Source: DATKFM01 sp046154965
GTDB lineage: Bacteria > Pseudomonadota > Alphaproteobacteria > Dongiales > Dongiaceae
NCBI GenBank assembly: GCA_046154965.1
Contig: JBJXDY010000044.1
Location: forward strand, 62,001-126,000
Length of the DNA: 64,000 bases
Reading direction: 5' to 3'
This document shows, in pieces, positions 9,125-17,010 of the stretch. The notes beneath the pieces are model-generated. The model saw only the letters and a list, made by a program, of their open reading frames with translations, searched no databases and was not told the origin of the DNA. The translations under genes and the position numbers were made by a program. Positions within the stretch are counted from its first letter, which is position 1. The number at the start of each line of letters is the position of its first letter.

Positions 9125-12100
9125 TTAAGTCCCGACGAGGATGTCGTTGGTCGCCAGGTTGCCGGCGCTGAGGGCCGTGACGTTTAGGCCACCAGTGCCA
9201 GTCCCAATCAGCGTGCATAGCATGAGATCGCCACCGCCTACGCCATCCGTGTCGATCCAAACTTCGCCTCTGGCGCCGTTCTGCACGAAGGACACACGGC
9301 TGACTCGATCGGCGGCCGCGACGCCTAGTGAATCGAACAGAGCGTCGAGAACCAAGTAGTCCTGGGTTGTAGTGCCGCTGGTGGAGAAACTCTCGATCGT
9401 ATCGCCGGCATCCAGAACATCGGTGTAGAACACGCGGTCGACGCCATGCAACACATTGATACGGTCCGCCCCGTGACCGCCGTAGAAGTGGTCATTGCCA
9501 AGGTTGCCGCTAATGTCATCGTTGCCGCCGCCGCCATAAATCGTGTCGTTGCCGCTTCCGCCCAGGAGGTCGTTGACGCCGCTATTGCCCCACATGACGT
9601 TGTTGGAGGCGTTGCCCGTGCCGCCGATGTTACCCGAACCGGTAAGGACCAGATTCTCAATCCCGGCGAGCGCGTTGAGACTAAGGGTGACCGACGTTTG
9701 CACCGTATCGAGGCCGCCGCCGCTCACCTCGACGATCTTGTCGCTGAGGTCGGAGATCGAATAGGTGTCATTGCCGAGACCGCCGACCAGCGTGTCAATG
9801 CCGGCGCCGCCTTCGAGGGTGTCATTGCCGGCGCCGCCATTGAGCGAGTTGTTGCCCGAGTTGCCGATCAACCAGTTATTGCCGGTGTTGCCGTTGCCGT
9901 TCAAGTTTGCCGAGCCGAGCAGCTGCAGCCCTTCGACGTTGGCGGCGAGGTTGTAGGCGAATGCGCTCTGGACGATGTCGATGCCCTGATTCACGCCTTC
10001 GATCACCACATCGGTGGCAATGCTGAGTGTGTACGTATCGTTGCCGAGGCCGCCGAACATGCGGTCGACACCATCGCCGCCATCGAGTGAATCGTTGCCG
10101 TCGCCGCCGATCAGGCTGTCCGCGCCGGCCTCGCCGCCCAGAGCATCATCGCCGTTGCCGCCGTCGACGGTGTCGTTGCCGTCGCCGCCGCTCAGATTGT
10201 TGCCGTAGTCATTGCCGGTAATGTCATTGTTGAGCGCGTTGCCGGCGCCGACGATGGCGATGGCGCTATCCAGAAGCACGAGATTCTCGAGCTCGGCAGC
10301 CAGCGTGTAGTTGACGTGGCTGTTGACCGTATCGATGCCGCCTGCATCGACGATCGTATCGTTGCCATCGACGAAGTAGCTATCGTTGCCGACTCCGCCA
10401 ATGAGGGTCGACAAGGAGCCGACGCCGCTGAGCGTGTCGTTGCCATCCTCGCCATTGATTGAGTCCGTGCCGCCGCCACCGGTGATTGAGTCGTTGCCGT
10501 CGTCGCCTAAGAGGACGTTGTTGCTGCCGTTGCCGACGATGACGTTGTTGGCGGCGTTGCCGGTGCCGTTGGTGGCGGTCCCGGTCAAGGTCAGGTTCTC
10601 GAGGTTGGCGTTGATGGCGAGTGAGAAGCTGATCGCGCTCTGGACCGTATCCAAACCGCCGGCGGCGATTTCGGTGATTATGTCGGTGCCGTCGTCGACG
10701 ATCAGCAGGTCATTGCCGGCACCGCCCACGAGGGTATCCGTGCCGCCATTGCCGTTCAGCGTGTCGTCACCGGTGCCGCCGGAGAGCGAGTTGGCGGCGC
10801 TATTGCCGGTCATGGCATTGTGGAGCGTATTGCCGGTGCCGTTGACGGCGGCCGCGCCGGTCAGCACCAGGTTCTCAAGATTGGCGCCAAGGACGTAGGC
10901 CAAACCGGTACGGACCGTATCCGTGCCCTGACCGGCGCCTTCGATAACCAGGTCGCCCGCATCGTCAACCGTGTAGGTATCATCGTCGAGGCCGCCGGAC
11001 ATCCGGTCGGCACCGGTGCCGCCGTCGATCGAGTCATTGCCAATGCCGCCGTTAATCGTGTCATCGCCGGCAGCACCATTCAGGCTATTGGAATTGTCGC
11101 TACCGTTGATGACGTTGTCTTGGCCGTTGCCCGTGCCATTGGCCGCCCAACTCACGAGCGTGAGATTCTCGACATTGGCCGCGAGCGTGTGGCTGACGCT
11201 ACTCTCGACGGTGTCGACGCCGACGTCGGCGCCTTCCACGACCGTATCGCCGCCATCGACGTAGAACAGATCATTGCCGGAGCCGCCGACGAGCTGGCTC
11301 GTCGAATTGTAGCCGTCTAGGGTATCATTCCCGTCGCCGCCATCGAGCGTGTCCGTGCCGCCACTGCCATAGATCGAGTCATTGCCGCCGAGGCCCGACA
11401 GCACGTTCGTGCCGCCGTTGCCGATGATGACGTTGGCGACGGCGCTGCCGGTGCCGTTCACGGCCGATCCAGTCAGGGTCAGATTTTCGAGATTGTCGTC
11501 GAGGGTGAAGTTCGCCGAGGATTCGACGGTGTCAAAGCCGCCGCCCGCCAGTTCGGTGACGGTGTCGCCGCCATTGACGATGTAGTGGTCATTGCCGGCG
11601 CCGCCTACGAGTGTGTCAGAGCCGCCCGTGCCGCCATTCAACGTATCGTTGCCAAGGCCGCTCTGCAGGTTGTTGTTGCCGCTGTTGCCGGTCATGACGT
11701 TGTTGCTGGCGGTGCCGACACCGTCGATGTTGGCGCTGCCCGTCAGTTCAAGGCCTTCCGTCGCGGCGCCCAGGGTGTAGGAGATGGAGCTGCGCACGGT
11801 GTCGAAGCCCTGGCCGGCGACATCGGTCACGACGTCGCCCACGTCATCGACGATGTAGACGTCGTTGCCGGCGTGGCCGGCCATCTTGTCGGCGCCGGTT
11901 CCGCCGTCGATGGTGTCGTCGCCGACGCCGCCGAGGATCGTATCGATGCCGGCGAAACCCAACAGGTAGTCGTTGCCGGTCGAACCGGTGAGGCTGTCAT
12001 TGCCGCTAAGGGCATCGGCGAAAAAGCCGGCCGTGTTGCTGCTGCCGACGAACGTGGCGAATGTGCTGCCGGAGTAGGCAAGGCCGCTGAGCACGAAATC

Positions 12101-12319
12101 GGTGCTGCCGCCGGAACTGTGCGTCCAGCTGGCGATAGTGCCGCCGGTTAGCCGGTTCGAAACGTTGTAAGTGAACCCGCTGCCGCTGAGCTCATCGAAA
12201 TCGCTGCCATTCGTGACCCGATAGACGGTTGCCGTATTCGTAGTCACTGTGCCCGAAGCAAAGGCGCCGATTTGGATCGACGTCATGTCGACTGCGCTGC
12301 TCGCGACGAAATTCGCCAT
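9125..12319 (-). CDS. RTX calcium-binding repeat protein, probably secreted by a type I system
   Basis: A 1064-residue glycine/aspartate-rich protein. After about 100 unique residues come roughly eight modules of 90-130 residues. Each module has several RTX nonapeptides (GGxGxDxxx, for example GGAGNDTLEGG), a strand like NDTYxVDDxxDxV, then GxDTVxSS, and a conserved (E)NLxLTGSAxxxGTGN turn leading to the next repeats. RTX repeats bind calcium and fold after export. The C-terminal 120 residues (GDTIESFSTSG to NDILVGT) resemble type I secretion targeting regions. There is no signal peptide and no enzymatic domain I can recognise. AAAGGGA lies before the ATG. No ABC exporter or HlyD gene is in this window, so the exporter must be elsewhere. 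Confidence 0.85.
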   Translation of the reverse strand: MANFVASSAVDMTSIQIGAFASGTVTTNTATVYRVTNGSDFDELSGSGFTYNVSNRLTGGTIASWTHSSGGSTDFVLSGLAYSGSTFATFVGSSNTAGFFADALSGNDSLTGSTGNDYLLGFAGIDTILGGVGDDTIDGGTGADKMAGHAGNDVYIVDDVGDVVTDVAGQGFDTVRSSISYTLGAATEGLELTGSANIDGVGTASNNVMTGNSGNNNLQSGLGNDTLNGGTGGSDTLVGGAGNDHYIVNGGDTVTELAGGGFDTVESSANFTLDDNLENLTLTGSAVNGTGSAVANVIIGNGGTNVLSGLGGNDSIYGSGGTDTLDGGDGNDTLDGYNSTSQLVGGSGNDLFYVDGGDTVVEGADVGVDTVESSVSHTLAANVENLTLVSWAANGTGNGQDNVINGSDNSNSLNGAAGDDTINGGIGNDSIDGGTGADRMSGGLDDDTYTVDDAGDLVIEGAGQGTDTVRTGLAYVLGANLENLVLTGAAAVNGTGNTLHNAMTGNSAANSLSGGTGDDTLNGNGGTDTLVGGAGNDLLIVDDGTDIITEIAAGGLDTVQSAISFSLAINANLENLTLTGTATNGTGNAANNVIVGNGSNNVLLGDDGNDSITGGGGTDSINGEDGNDTLSGVGSLSTLIGGVGNDSYFVDGNDTIVDAGGIDTVNSHVNYTLAAELENLVLLDSAIAIVGAGNALNNDITGNDYGNNLSGGDGNDTVDGGNGDDALGGEAGADSLIGGDGNDSLDGGDGVDRMFGGLGNDTYTLSIATDVVIEGVNQGIDIVQSAFAYNLAANVEGLQLLGSANLNGNGNTGNNWLIGNSGNNSLNGGAGNDTLEGGAGIDTLVGGLGNDTYSISDLSDKIVEVSGGGLDTVQTSVTLSLNALAGIENLVLTGSGNIGGTGNASNNVMWGNSGVNDLLGGSGNDTIYGGGGNDDISGNLGNDHFYGGHGADRINVLHGVDRVFYTDVLDAGDTIESFSTSGTTTQDYLVLDALFDSLGVAAADRVSRVSFVQNGARGEVWIDTDGVGGGDLMLCTLIGTGTGGLNVTALSAGNLATNDILVGT

Positions 12320-12933
12320 TGATCTGTCCCTTTCCCACTCGCGTTGAGCCGTGTCCCGCGGCTCTTACCACCGGCGCCCGTAACGCCGGCCCAAGGCATG
12401 GATTCGCCTTCGTTATTTGTGAGGGTAGGGCGCAAGTAATACCGATTTCCTAAAGTGTTAATTCGCACCGCATTCAGGGGGATTTTTTAGAAAGTTTAAA
12501 ACGGCGCGCTGACACAGGCGTTAAGGCGTTAGTTTACATTGGTTATCTACGGGTTTCGCTTCGAGCTGCGGCCGGCGAAGTGACAAATTAGCAAGGATAA
12601 CAAGCAGTAAAGGCCGCTTAATCTTTTCATTGGCGCGTTTTTTTTGCTCGGCGGTGCATTCAAGTCTTCCTATGGAGATGCAGGTCGAGAGCCGCACCCC
12701 GATCACGCCGGCGCGCCAAGCCGGTCGGACATTGGCGCTCCCGCCCATTCCGCCGCCAAAGGAAGAGCGAAGAAATCGACCGCTCGGACGCGCACGGAGC
12801 TACAGCGATTACTATCCGTATATTGTGGCTTTCCTGAATAAATCCTCATTCAATGGTAATTATCAAGACTCATGATATTTTCATGACTTGGAACATGGCT
12901 GACATCGCGTTCAACATGATAAACATATAACAA

Positions 12934-12949
12934 TGTGATTTCTGTCACA
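12934..12949 (+). promoter_or_regulatory. CRP/FNR-family operator, perfect palindrome
   Basis: The sequence TGTGATTTCTGTCACA matches the CRP consensus TGTGA-N6-TCACA at all ten conserved bases. It overlaps the presumed -35 region of the promoter at 12965-12970. It lies about 165 bases upstream of the LuxR-type gene start and 615 bases from the divergent RTX gene. Confidence 0.65.
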
Positions 12950-12970
12950 GATAAAACTCACTGCTATAGT
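12942..12970 (+). promoter_or_regulatory. Sigma-70-type promoter for the LuxR-type gene
   Basis: A -10 box TATAGT (12965-12970) stands 17 bases after CTGTCA, a four-of-six match to TTGACA. The -35 lies inside the CRP-like palindrome, so a bound CRP-type protein would act directly on polymerase here, either as a class II activator or as a repressor. Transcription would start near 12977. Confidence 0.5.
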
Positions 12971-13112
12971 CTTTCTTCCCAGATGCGGGGATTGAGTCAG
13001 ACAAAACACTGACGTCCCGCAGCCGCGGAGGGTGTTGCGCGTCGCGACGCTGCGTTGGCGGCAAAAAAGATCGCAAGGCAAGAAACAGGGGACTCGGTTT
13101 GGGAGGTTAGCC

Positions 13113-13798
13113 ATGGGCAGGCCTTCGCGGGTGGAAAGCGCCATCGGCTGCATTTATGAGGCCGCGCTCGACTCGGCCGGATGGGCATCGGCACTCCTCG
13201 CGATTGCCAAGCAGGTGGAAACCAGCTCGGCGACGGCAATCGCCATGAACCTGTCCGACAACAGCGTCAGTTTCGGCGCGCTCCACCACATCGAGCCGGC
13301 TCGGCTGGGCGAATATGCCCAGCACTACATAAGTGTCGATGTCTGGAATGCCGCGCTTGTCCGCTTGCCGCCGCAGCGCGCCTACTTCGGCCATCTGCTG
13401 ATCGACGAAAGCACCTTTGTGCGCTCGGAGTTCTACAATGACTTTCTCCGCCCGCAGGGGATCTTCCATGCCCTGGGCGGATTTGTCGTGCGGAACGGCA
13501 CGCAGGTGTTCCTTTGCGGTGTCCAGCGGGACGTGGGTGAACCGCAGTTTGCAATGGCGGAAGGACGACGCTTGAATCGCCTGTTTCCCCACCTCGAGCG
13601 GGCGGCGAAACTTCACGGCAGCCTGGCGACCGCCGGCGGCTTGACCGAAGGCCTGGCCGCCGCCTTGGAGCGGTTGCCCCAAGCAGCGATTCTGGTGGAT
13701 GTGGATCCGGCCGCATTATCTGGGCCAACCATCTAGGCGAGGAGCAGGTGGTGATGGCGGCTGGCGCGGCGCCGGAGTTGGCGCGGACGGGGATGTAG
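13113..13798 (+). pseudogene. LuxR-family regulator remnant (frameshifted, HTH lost)
   Basis: The intact first part (13113-13736, ATG with GGGAGG upstream) encodes the N-terminal sensory domain of a known group of LuxR-type regulators: LGEYAQHYISVDVWN, FVRSEFYNDFLRPQGIFHALGG and LERLPQAAILVDVD. The frame then stops at 13734. If the reading frame is changed by one base near 13704-13709, the expected next stretch GRIIWANHLGEE appears, showing a one-base deletion or insertion. That second frame stops at 13796, and the C-terminal helix-turn-helix expected in this family is missing before the next gene. The gene is therefore probably dead, or makes a sensor-only fragment of 207 residues. It has a good promoter and a CRP-like site upstream. 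Confidence 0.75.
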
Positions 13799-13891
13799 AA
13801 CATGAGCCTGCGTCGTCTGCCGGTGCGGGGATAAGTTGGAGGACAAGTCCAAGATAGCGCCGAAGCTGTATTCTTGATGAAGGAGGCAACC

Positions 13892-14713
13892 ATGGCTGCA
13901 CGACCCAAGCGATATTCCCGAAAGGGCAAGACGTCAAAGCGAGCGGTCCGAATCCTCAATTGCGAGCCATCAGTAAGTCCCGAGACGGACTGGACCATCG
14001 AGAACGCGACTGATGCCGGTGTGCTCGCGGCTGCGCCGATTCCCGCTGCAAAGGATCTGCGCGAGGTCTGGTGGAAGATCGGAGATCAAGGCTCCACCGG
14101 ATCCTGCGTCGGATGGGCGACGGCCGACTCGGTCTTGCGATGGCATTTTGTCAAAGCCGGGCGCTTGGGAAAGGACGAGCCGCTGTCAATGAGGTTTATC
14201 TGGATGGCGTCGAAAGAGTCTGACGAATTCGTCGACCGACCCACGACATTCATAGAGAGGGACGGAACGAGCCTGAAAGGGGCCTTGGATATCGCGCGAA
14301 AGTATGGCGCCGTGCGCGACGCAATCCTGCCGTTCGCGAGCGGCAAGCTGTATCCCGGTGAAGCAAATACGTTCTACGCATTGGCGGCGCAACTCAAGAT
14401 CGCCAGCTACTTCAATCTCGGCCGCAGCCTGACGGAGTGGCGCAAATGGATTGCCAACAACGGACCGATCCTGACGCGCCTTACCGTAGACTCGACTTGG
14501 CATGCAGCGAAGGCCACGAACGGTCAGCTGGATGAGTACAAGGTCGCCACCGCGCGAGGCGGCCACGCCGTTGCGCTTGTCGGCTACACGCCGGATCGAT
14601 TCATCGTCCGCAACAGTTGGGGAACCACGCTCTGGGGCAAGGAGGGTTTTGGCTTTGCCTCGTTGGCCTATGCCCAGGCGGCGTTTACGGAGGCGTACGG
14701 CGTATCGGTGTGA
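13892..14713 (+). CDS. Papain-family (C1) cysteine protease, cytoplasmic-looking
   Basis: A 273-residue papain-like peptidase. The oxyanion glutamine and catalytic cysteine are in GDQGSTGSCVGWA (Gln66, Cys72), histidine in ARGGHAVALVGY (His225), and asparagine in VRNSWGTTLWGKEGFG (Asn241). All four key residues are therefore kept. There is no signal peptide and no obvious inhibitory propeptide. Instead the first 60 residues include a basic start (MAARPKRYSRKGKTSKR). The start is fixed by AGGAGG five bases before the ATG. Two further in-frame ATGs 5-6 codons upstream lack a site. It follows the broken LuxR-type gene by about 95 bases and has no other functional partner nearby. Substrate unknown. 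Confidence 0.85.
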   Translation: MAARPKRYSRKGKTSKRAVRILNCEPSVSPETDWTIENATDAGVLAAAPIPAAKDLREVWWKIGDQGSTGSCVGWATADSVLRWHFVKAGRLGKDEPLSMRFIWMASKESDEFVDRPTTFIERDGTSLKGALDIARKYGAVRDAILPFASGKLYPGEANTFYALAAQLKIASYFNLGRSLTEWRKWIANNGPILTRLTVDSTWHAAKATNGQLDEYKVATARGGHAVALVGYTPDRFIVRNSWGTTLWGKEGFGFASLAYAQAAFTEAYGVSV

Positions 14714-14834
14714 CAGCGGCGGAATCCGTGGGTCGCAGCCTTACACGAACATAGAGAACGTGTTAGCGGAGGATTGCGTCTCAGGGCGAGCTTGGCGGCA
14801 GAGTGCATCGGCAGGACGGTTGTGCGCGGGCACA

Positions 14835-16829
14835 TCACACATCCACTTCCTTCACGAACTTCGCGTTCTCCTGGATGTACTCGAAGCGCAGCTCCGGCTT
14901 GCGGCCCATCAGCGTCTCCACCAGGTCCGCGGTCTTGCGGGCGATGGCGCGGTCGTCGCTGTCGTGGGCATGGCGGTCGGGCAGGCGGACGCGGAGGAGG
15001 GCGCGGTGGGCCGGGTCCATCGTGGTCTCTTTCAACTGCGCCGCCATCATCTCGCCCAGTCCCTTGAAGCGGCTGATTTCGACCTTGCGACCCTTGAACA
15101 CCGTTGCCATCAGCTCGTCCTTGTGGCGATCGTCGCGTGCATAAGCGGTGTCCTTGCCGGCGCTGAGTCGATAGAGCGGCGGTACCGCCAGATACAGATG
15201 CCCACTTTCGATCAGGCCGGGCATCTCCTGGTAGAAAAATGTCATCAGCAATGAGGCAATGTGGGCGCCGTCCACATCGGCATCGGTCATGATGATGATG
15301 CGGTCATAGCGCAGCTTGCCCGCCTCGAACTTGTCCCGCAGGCCGCAGCCCAGCGCCTGCACCAGATTGGTCAGTTCCTGGTTGCCCTTGAGCTTGTCGG
15401 CGCTGGCGCTGGCAACGTTGAGGATCTTGCCGCGCAGGGGCAGCACCGCCTGGATCTCCCGATCGCGGGCCTGCTTGGCGCTGCCGCCGGCACTGTCGCC
15501 TTCCACCAAGAACAGTTCGGTGCCCTCGGCCTCGTCCCGTGTGCAGTCGGCAAGCTTGCCGGGCAGGCGCAGCTTCCGGGTCGCGGTCTTGCGGGTGAGC
15601 TCTTTCTGCTCCTTGCGGCGCAGGCGCTCTTCGGCGATTTCGATCACCCGGTCCAGCAGGTCACGCGCCATGTCCGGGTCGGCGGTCAGCCAGTGGTCGA
15701 AATGGTCCTTGATGGTGGCGTCCACCAGCTTCTGCGCTTCGGCGCTGGCCAGCTTCTCTTTGGTCTGCCCCTGGAACTGCGGATCGCGGATGAACACGGA
15801 GAGCAGCACGCAGGCGCCGCCCATGATGTCCTCGGTGGTGACCTGCGCCACCTTGCGGTTGCCGATCAGCTCGCCGTAGGCCTTGAGCGAGCGGGTGAGC
15901 CCGCTGCGCAGGCCTGCCTCGTGAGTGCCGCCTTCGGGCGTGGGCACCGTGTTGCAGTAGGAATGGACGAAGCCTTCGCCATCGGACGGCCAGGCGATCG
16001 CCCAGTCGCAGCGTCCTTGGTCCTCCGGGAATCCCACATGACCCATGAACGGCTTCTGAGTGACTGTCTTGCGGTCGGCGAGCTCGGACTGGAGGAAGTC
16101 GACCAAGCCGTCCTCGAAATGCAGCGTCGCCTCGGCCGGCGTATCATCTTCGCCGGCGACCAGCTTGGGATCGCAGCGCCAGCGGATCTCCACGCCGCGG
16201 AAGAGATAGGCCTTGGAGCGGGCCATGCGATACAGCCGCGCGGCGCGGAACCTGTTTTCCTTGCCGAAAATCTGCGGATCGGCGTGGAAGCGGACGGACG
16301 TGCCGCGGCGGTTGGTGGCCGGGCCGAGCTTCTTCAGCTTGGTTGTGGGTTTTCCGCGGGAGTACTCCTGGGTGTAAAGCTCCTTGTTGCGGACGGACTC
16401 GACGGTGAGCTGGTCCGAGAGGGCGTTCACGACTGAGAGGCCCACGCCATGGAGGCCGCCGGAGGTCGAATAGGCCTTGCCGCCGAACTTGCCGCCGGAA
16501 TGGAGCATGGTCATTGCCACTTCCAGCGCCGTCTTGCCCTTTATCTTCGGATGGGGCTCCACGGGAATGCCGCGGCCATTGTCCCGGATAGTGACGAAGC
16601 CGTCCTTGTCCAACTCCATCTCGATGCGGCTGGCATGGCCGGCGACCGCCTCATCCATGGAATTGTCCAGGATCTCGGCCACCAGATGATGCATAGCCCG
16701 TTCGTCGGTGCCCCCGATATACATGCCCGGACGGCGGCGGACGGGCTCCAAGCCCTCCAGGACCTCGATATCCTTCGCGCCATAGTCGGCGGAGGTGCGG
16801 CGGGAGTCTTTCTCAAAGAGATCTGGCAT
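14835..16829 (-). CDS. parE: DNA topoisomerase IV subunit B
   Basis: The ATPase subunit of topoisomerase IV, which unlinks daughter chromosomes. The GHKL ATP site is seen in EILDNSMDEAVAGH, DNGRGIPV and GGLHGVGLSVVNALS. The TOPRIM metal site is seen in LVEGDSAGGSAKQ and MTDADVDGAHI. ILNVASASADKLKGNQEL and the 664-residue length without the long GyrB insert favour ParE over GyrB. I start at MPDLFEKDSRR. The frame is open 47 codons further upstream, but that stretch is unlike the family. parC is not in the window. A parS-like palindrome lies about 145 bases upstream. Confidence 0.93.
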   Translation of the reverse strand: MPDLFEKDSRRTSADYGAKDIEVLEGLEPVRRRPGMYIGGTDERAMHHLVAEILDNSMDEAVAGHASRIEMELDKDGFVTIRDNGRGIPVEPHPKIKGKTALEVAMTMLHSGGKFGGKAYSTSGGLHGVGLSVVNALSDQLTVESVRNKELYTQEYSRGKPTTKLKKLGPATNRRGTSVRFHADPQIFGKENRFRAARLYRMARSKAYLFRGVEIRWRCDPKLVAGEDDTPAEATLHFEDGLVDFLQSELADRKTVTQKPFMGHVGFPEDQGRCDWAIAWPSDGEGFVHSYCNTVPTPEGGTHEAGLRSGLTRSLKAYGELIGNRKVAQVTTEDIMGGACVLLSVFIRDPQFQGQTKEKLASAEAQKLVDATIKDHFDHWLTADPDMARDLLDRVIEIAEERLRRKEQKELTRKTATRKLRLPGKLADCTRDEAEGTELFLVEGDSAGGSAKQARDREIQAVLPLRGKILNVASASADKLKGNQELTNLVQALGCGLRDKFEAGKLRYDRIIIMTDADVDGAHIASLLMTFFYQEMPGLIESGHLYLAVPPLYRLSAGKDTAYARDDRHKDELMATVFKGRKVEISRFKGLGEMMAAQLKETTMDPAHRALLRVRLPDRHAHDSDDRAIARKTADLVETLMGRKPELRFEYIQENAKFVKEVDV

Positions 16830-16973
16830 GTCGGTCTTCGCGTTGTTCGAGGGCGGCCGGGCGGCGCCAAGCTGTAACAAGGGTGGCTGGGCTTTGGTGA
16901 GACACATTAATGCCCAAACACCTGCAACCGCATTATCTAGTATACTTGTGAGCCATAAAACACAACCCATTGA

Positions 16974-16989
16974 TGTTTCACGTGAAGCC
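16974..16989. promoter_or_regulatory. parS-like ParB binding site
   Basis: TGTTTCACGTGAAGCC matches the widely conserved chromosomal parS sequence TGTTTCACGTGAAACA at 14 of 16 positions. The central ten bases TTCACGTGAA form a perfect palindrome. It lies between the divergent-facing parE start and the end of the YcaQ-like gene, outside any coding sequence. A single copy was noticed in the window. Confidence 0.6.
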
Positions 16990-17010
16990 GCTTAACCTTT
17001 AGAAATTAGA

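Larger units (their letters stand above)
12320..13112. other. Long intergenic region between the RTX gene and the broken LuxR-type gene
   Basis: About 790 bases without a convincing gene, more AT-rich than the surroundings. Two short open frames (75 and 81 codons, on opposite strands near 12.5-12.9 kb) overlap each other, have no ribosome site and no family resemblance. The right end holds a CRP-like operator and a promoter reading toward the LuxR-type gene. The left end must contain the RTX promoter, which I could not place with confidence. Confidence 0.6.

Noticed and set aside
9125..12319. Tandem DNA repeats that might be a CRISPR array or satellite
   Set aside because: The repeats are imperfect, in one frame, and encode RTX nonapeptides. 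There are no identical direct repeats with unique spacers.
12521..12875. Two short opposing open frames (75 and 81 codons) in the RTX upstream region
   Set aside because: They overlap each other, lack ribosome sites and have no recognisable sequence. Better read as non-coding.
15261..16436. A 391-codon plus-strand open frame inside parE
   Set aside because: Antisense shadow. The minus-strand parE has all expected motifs across the same span.
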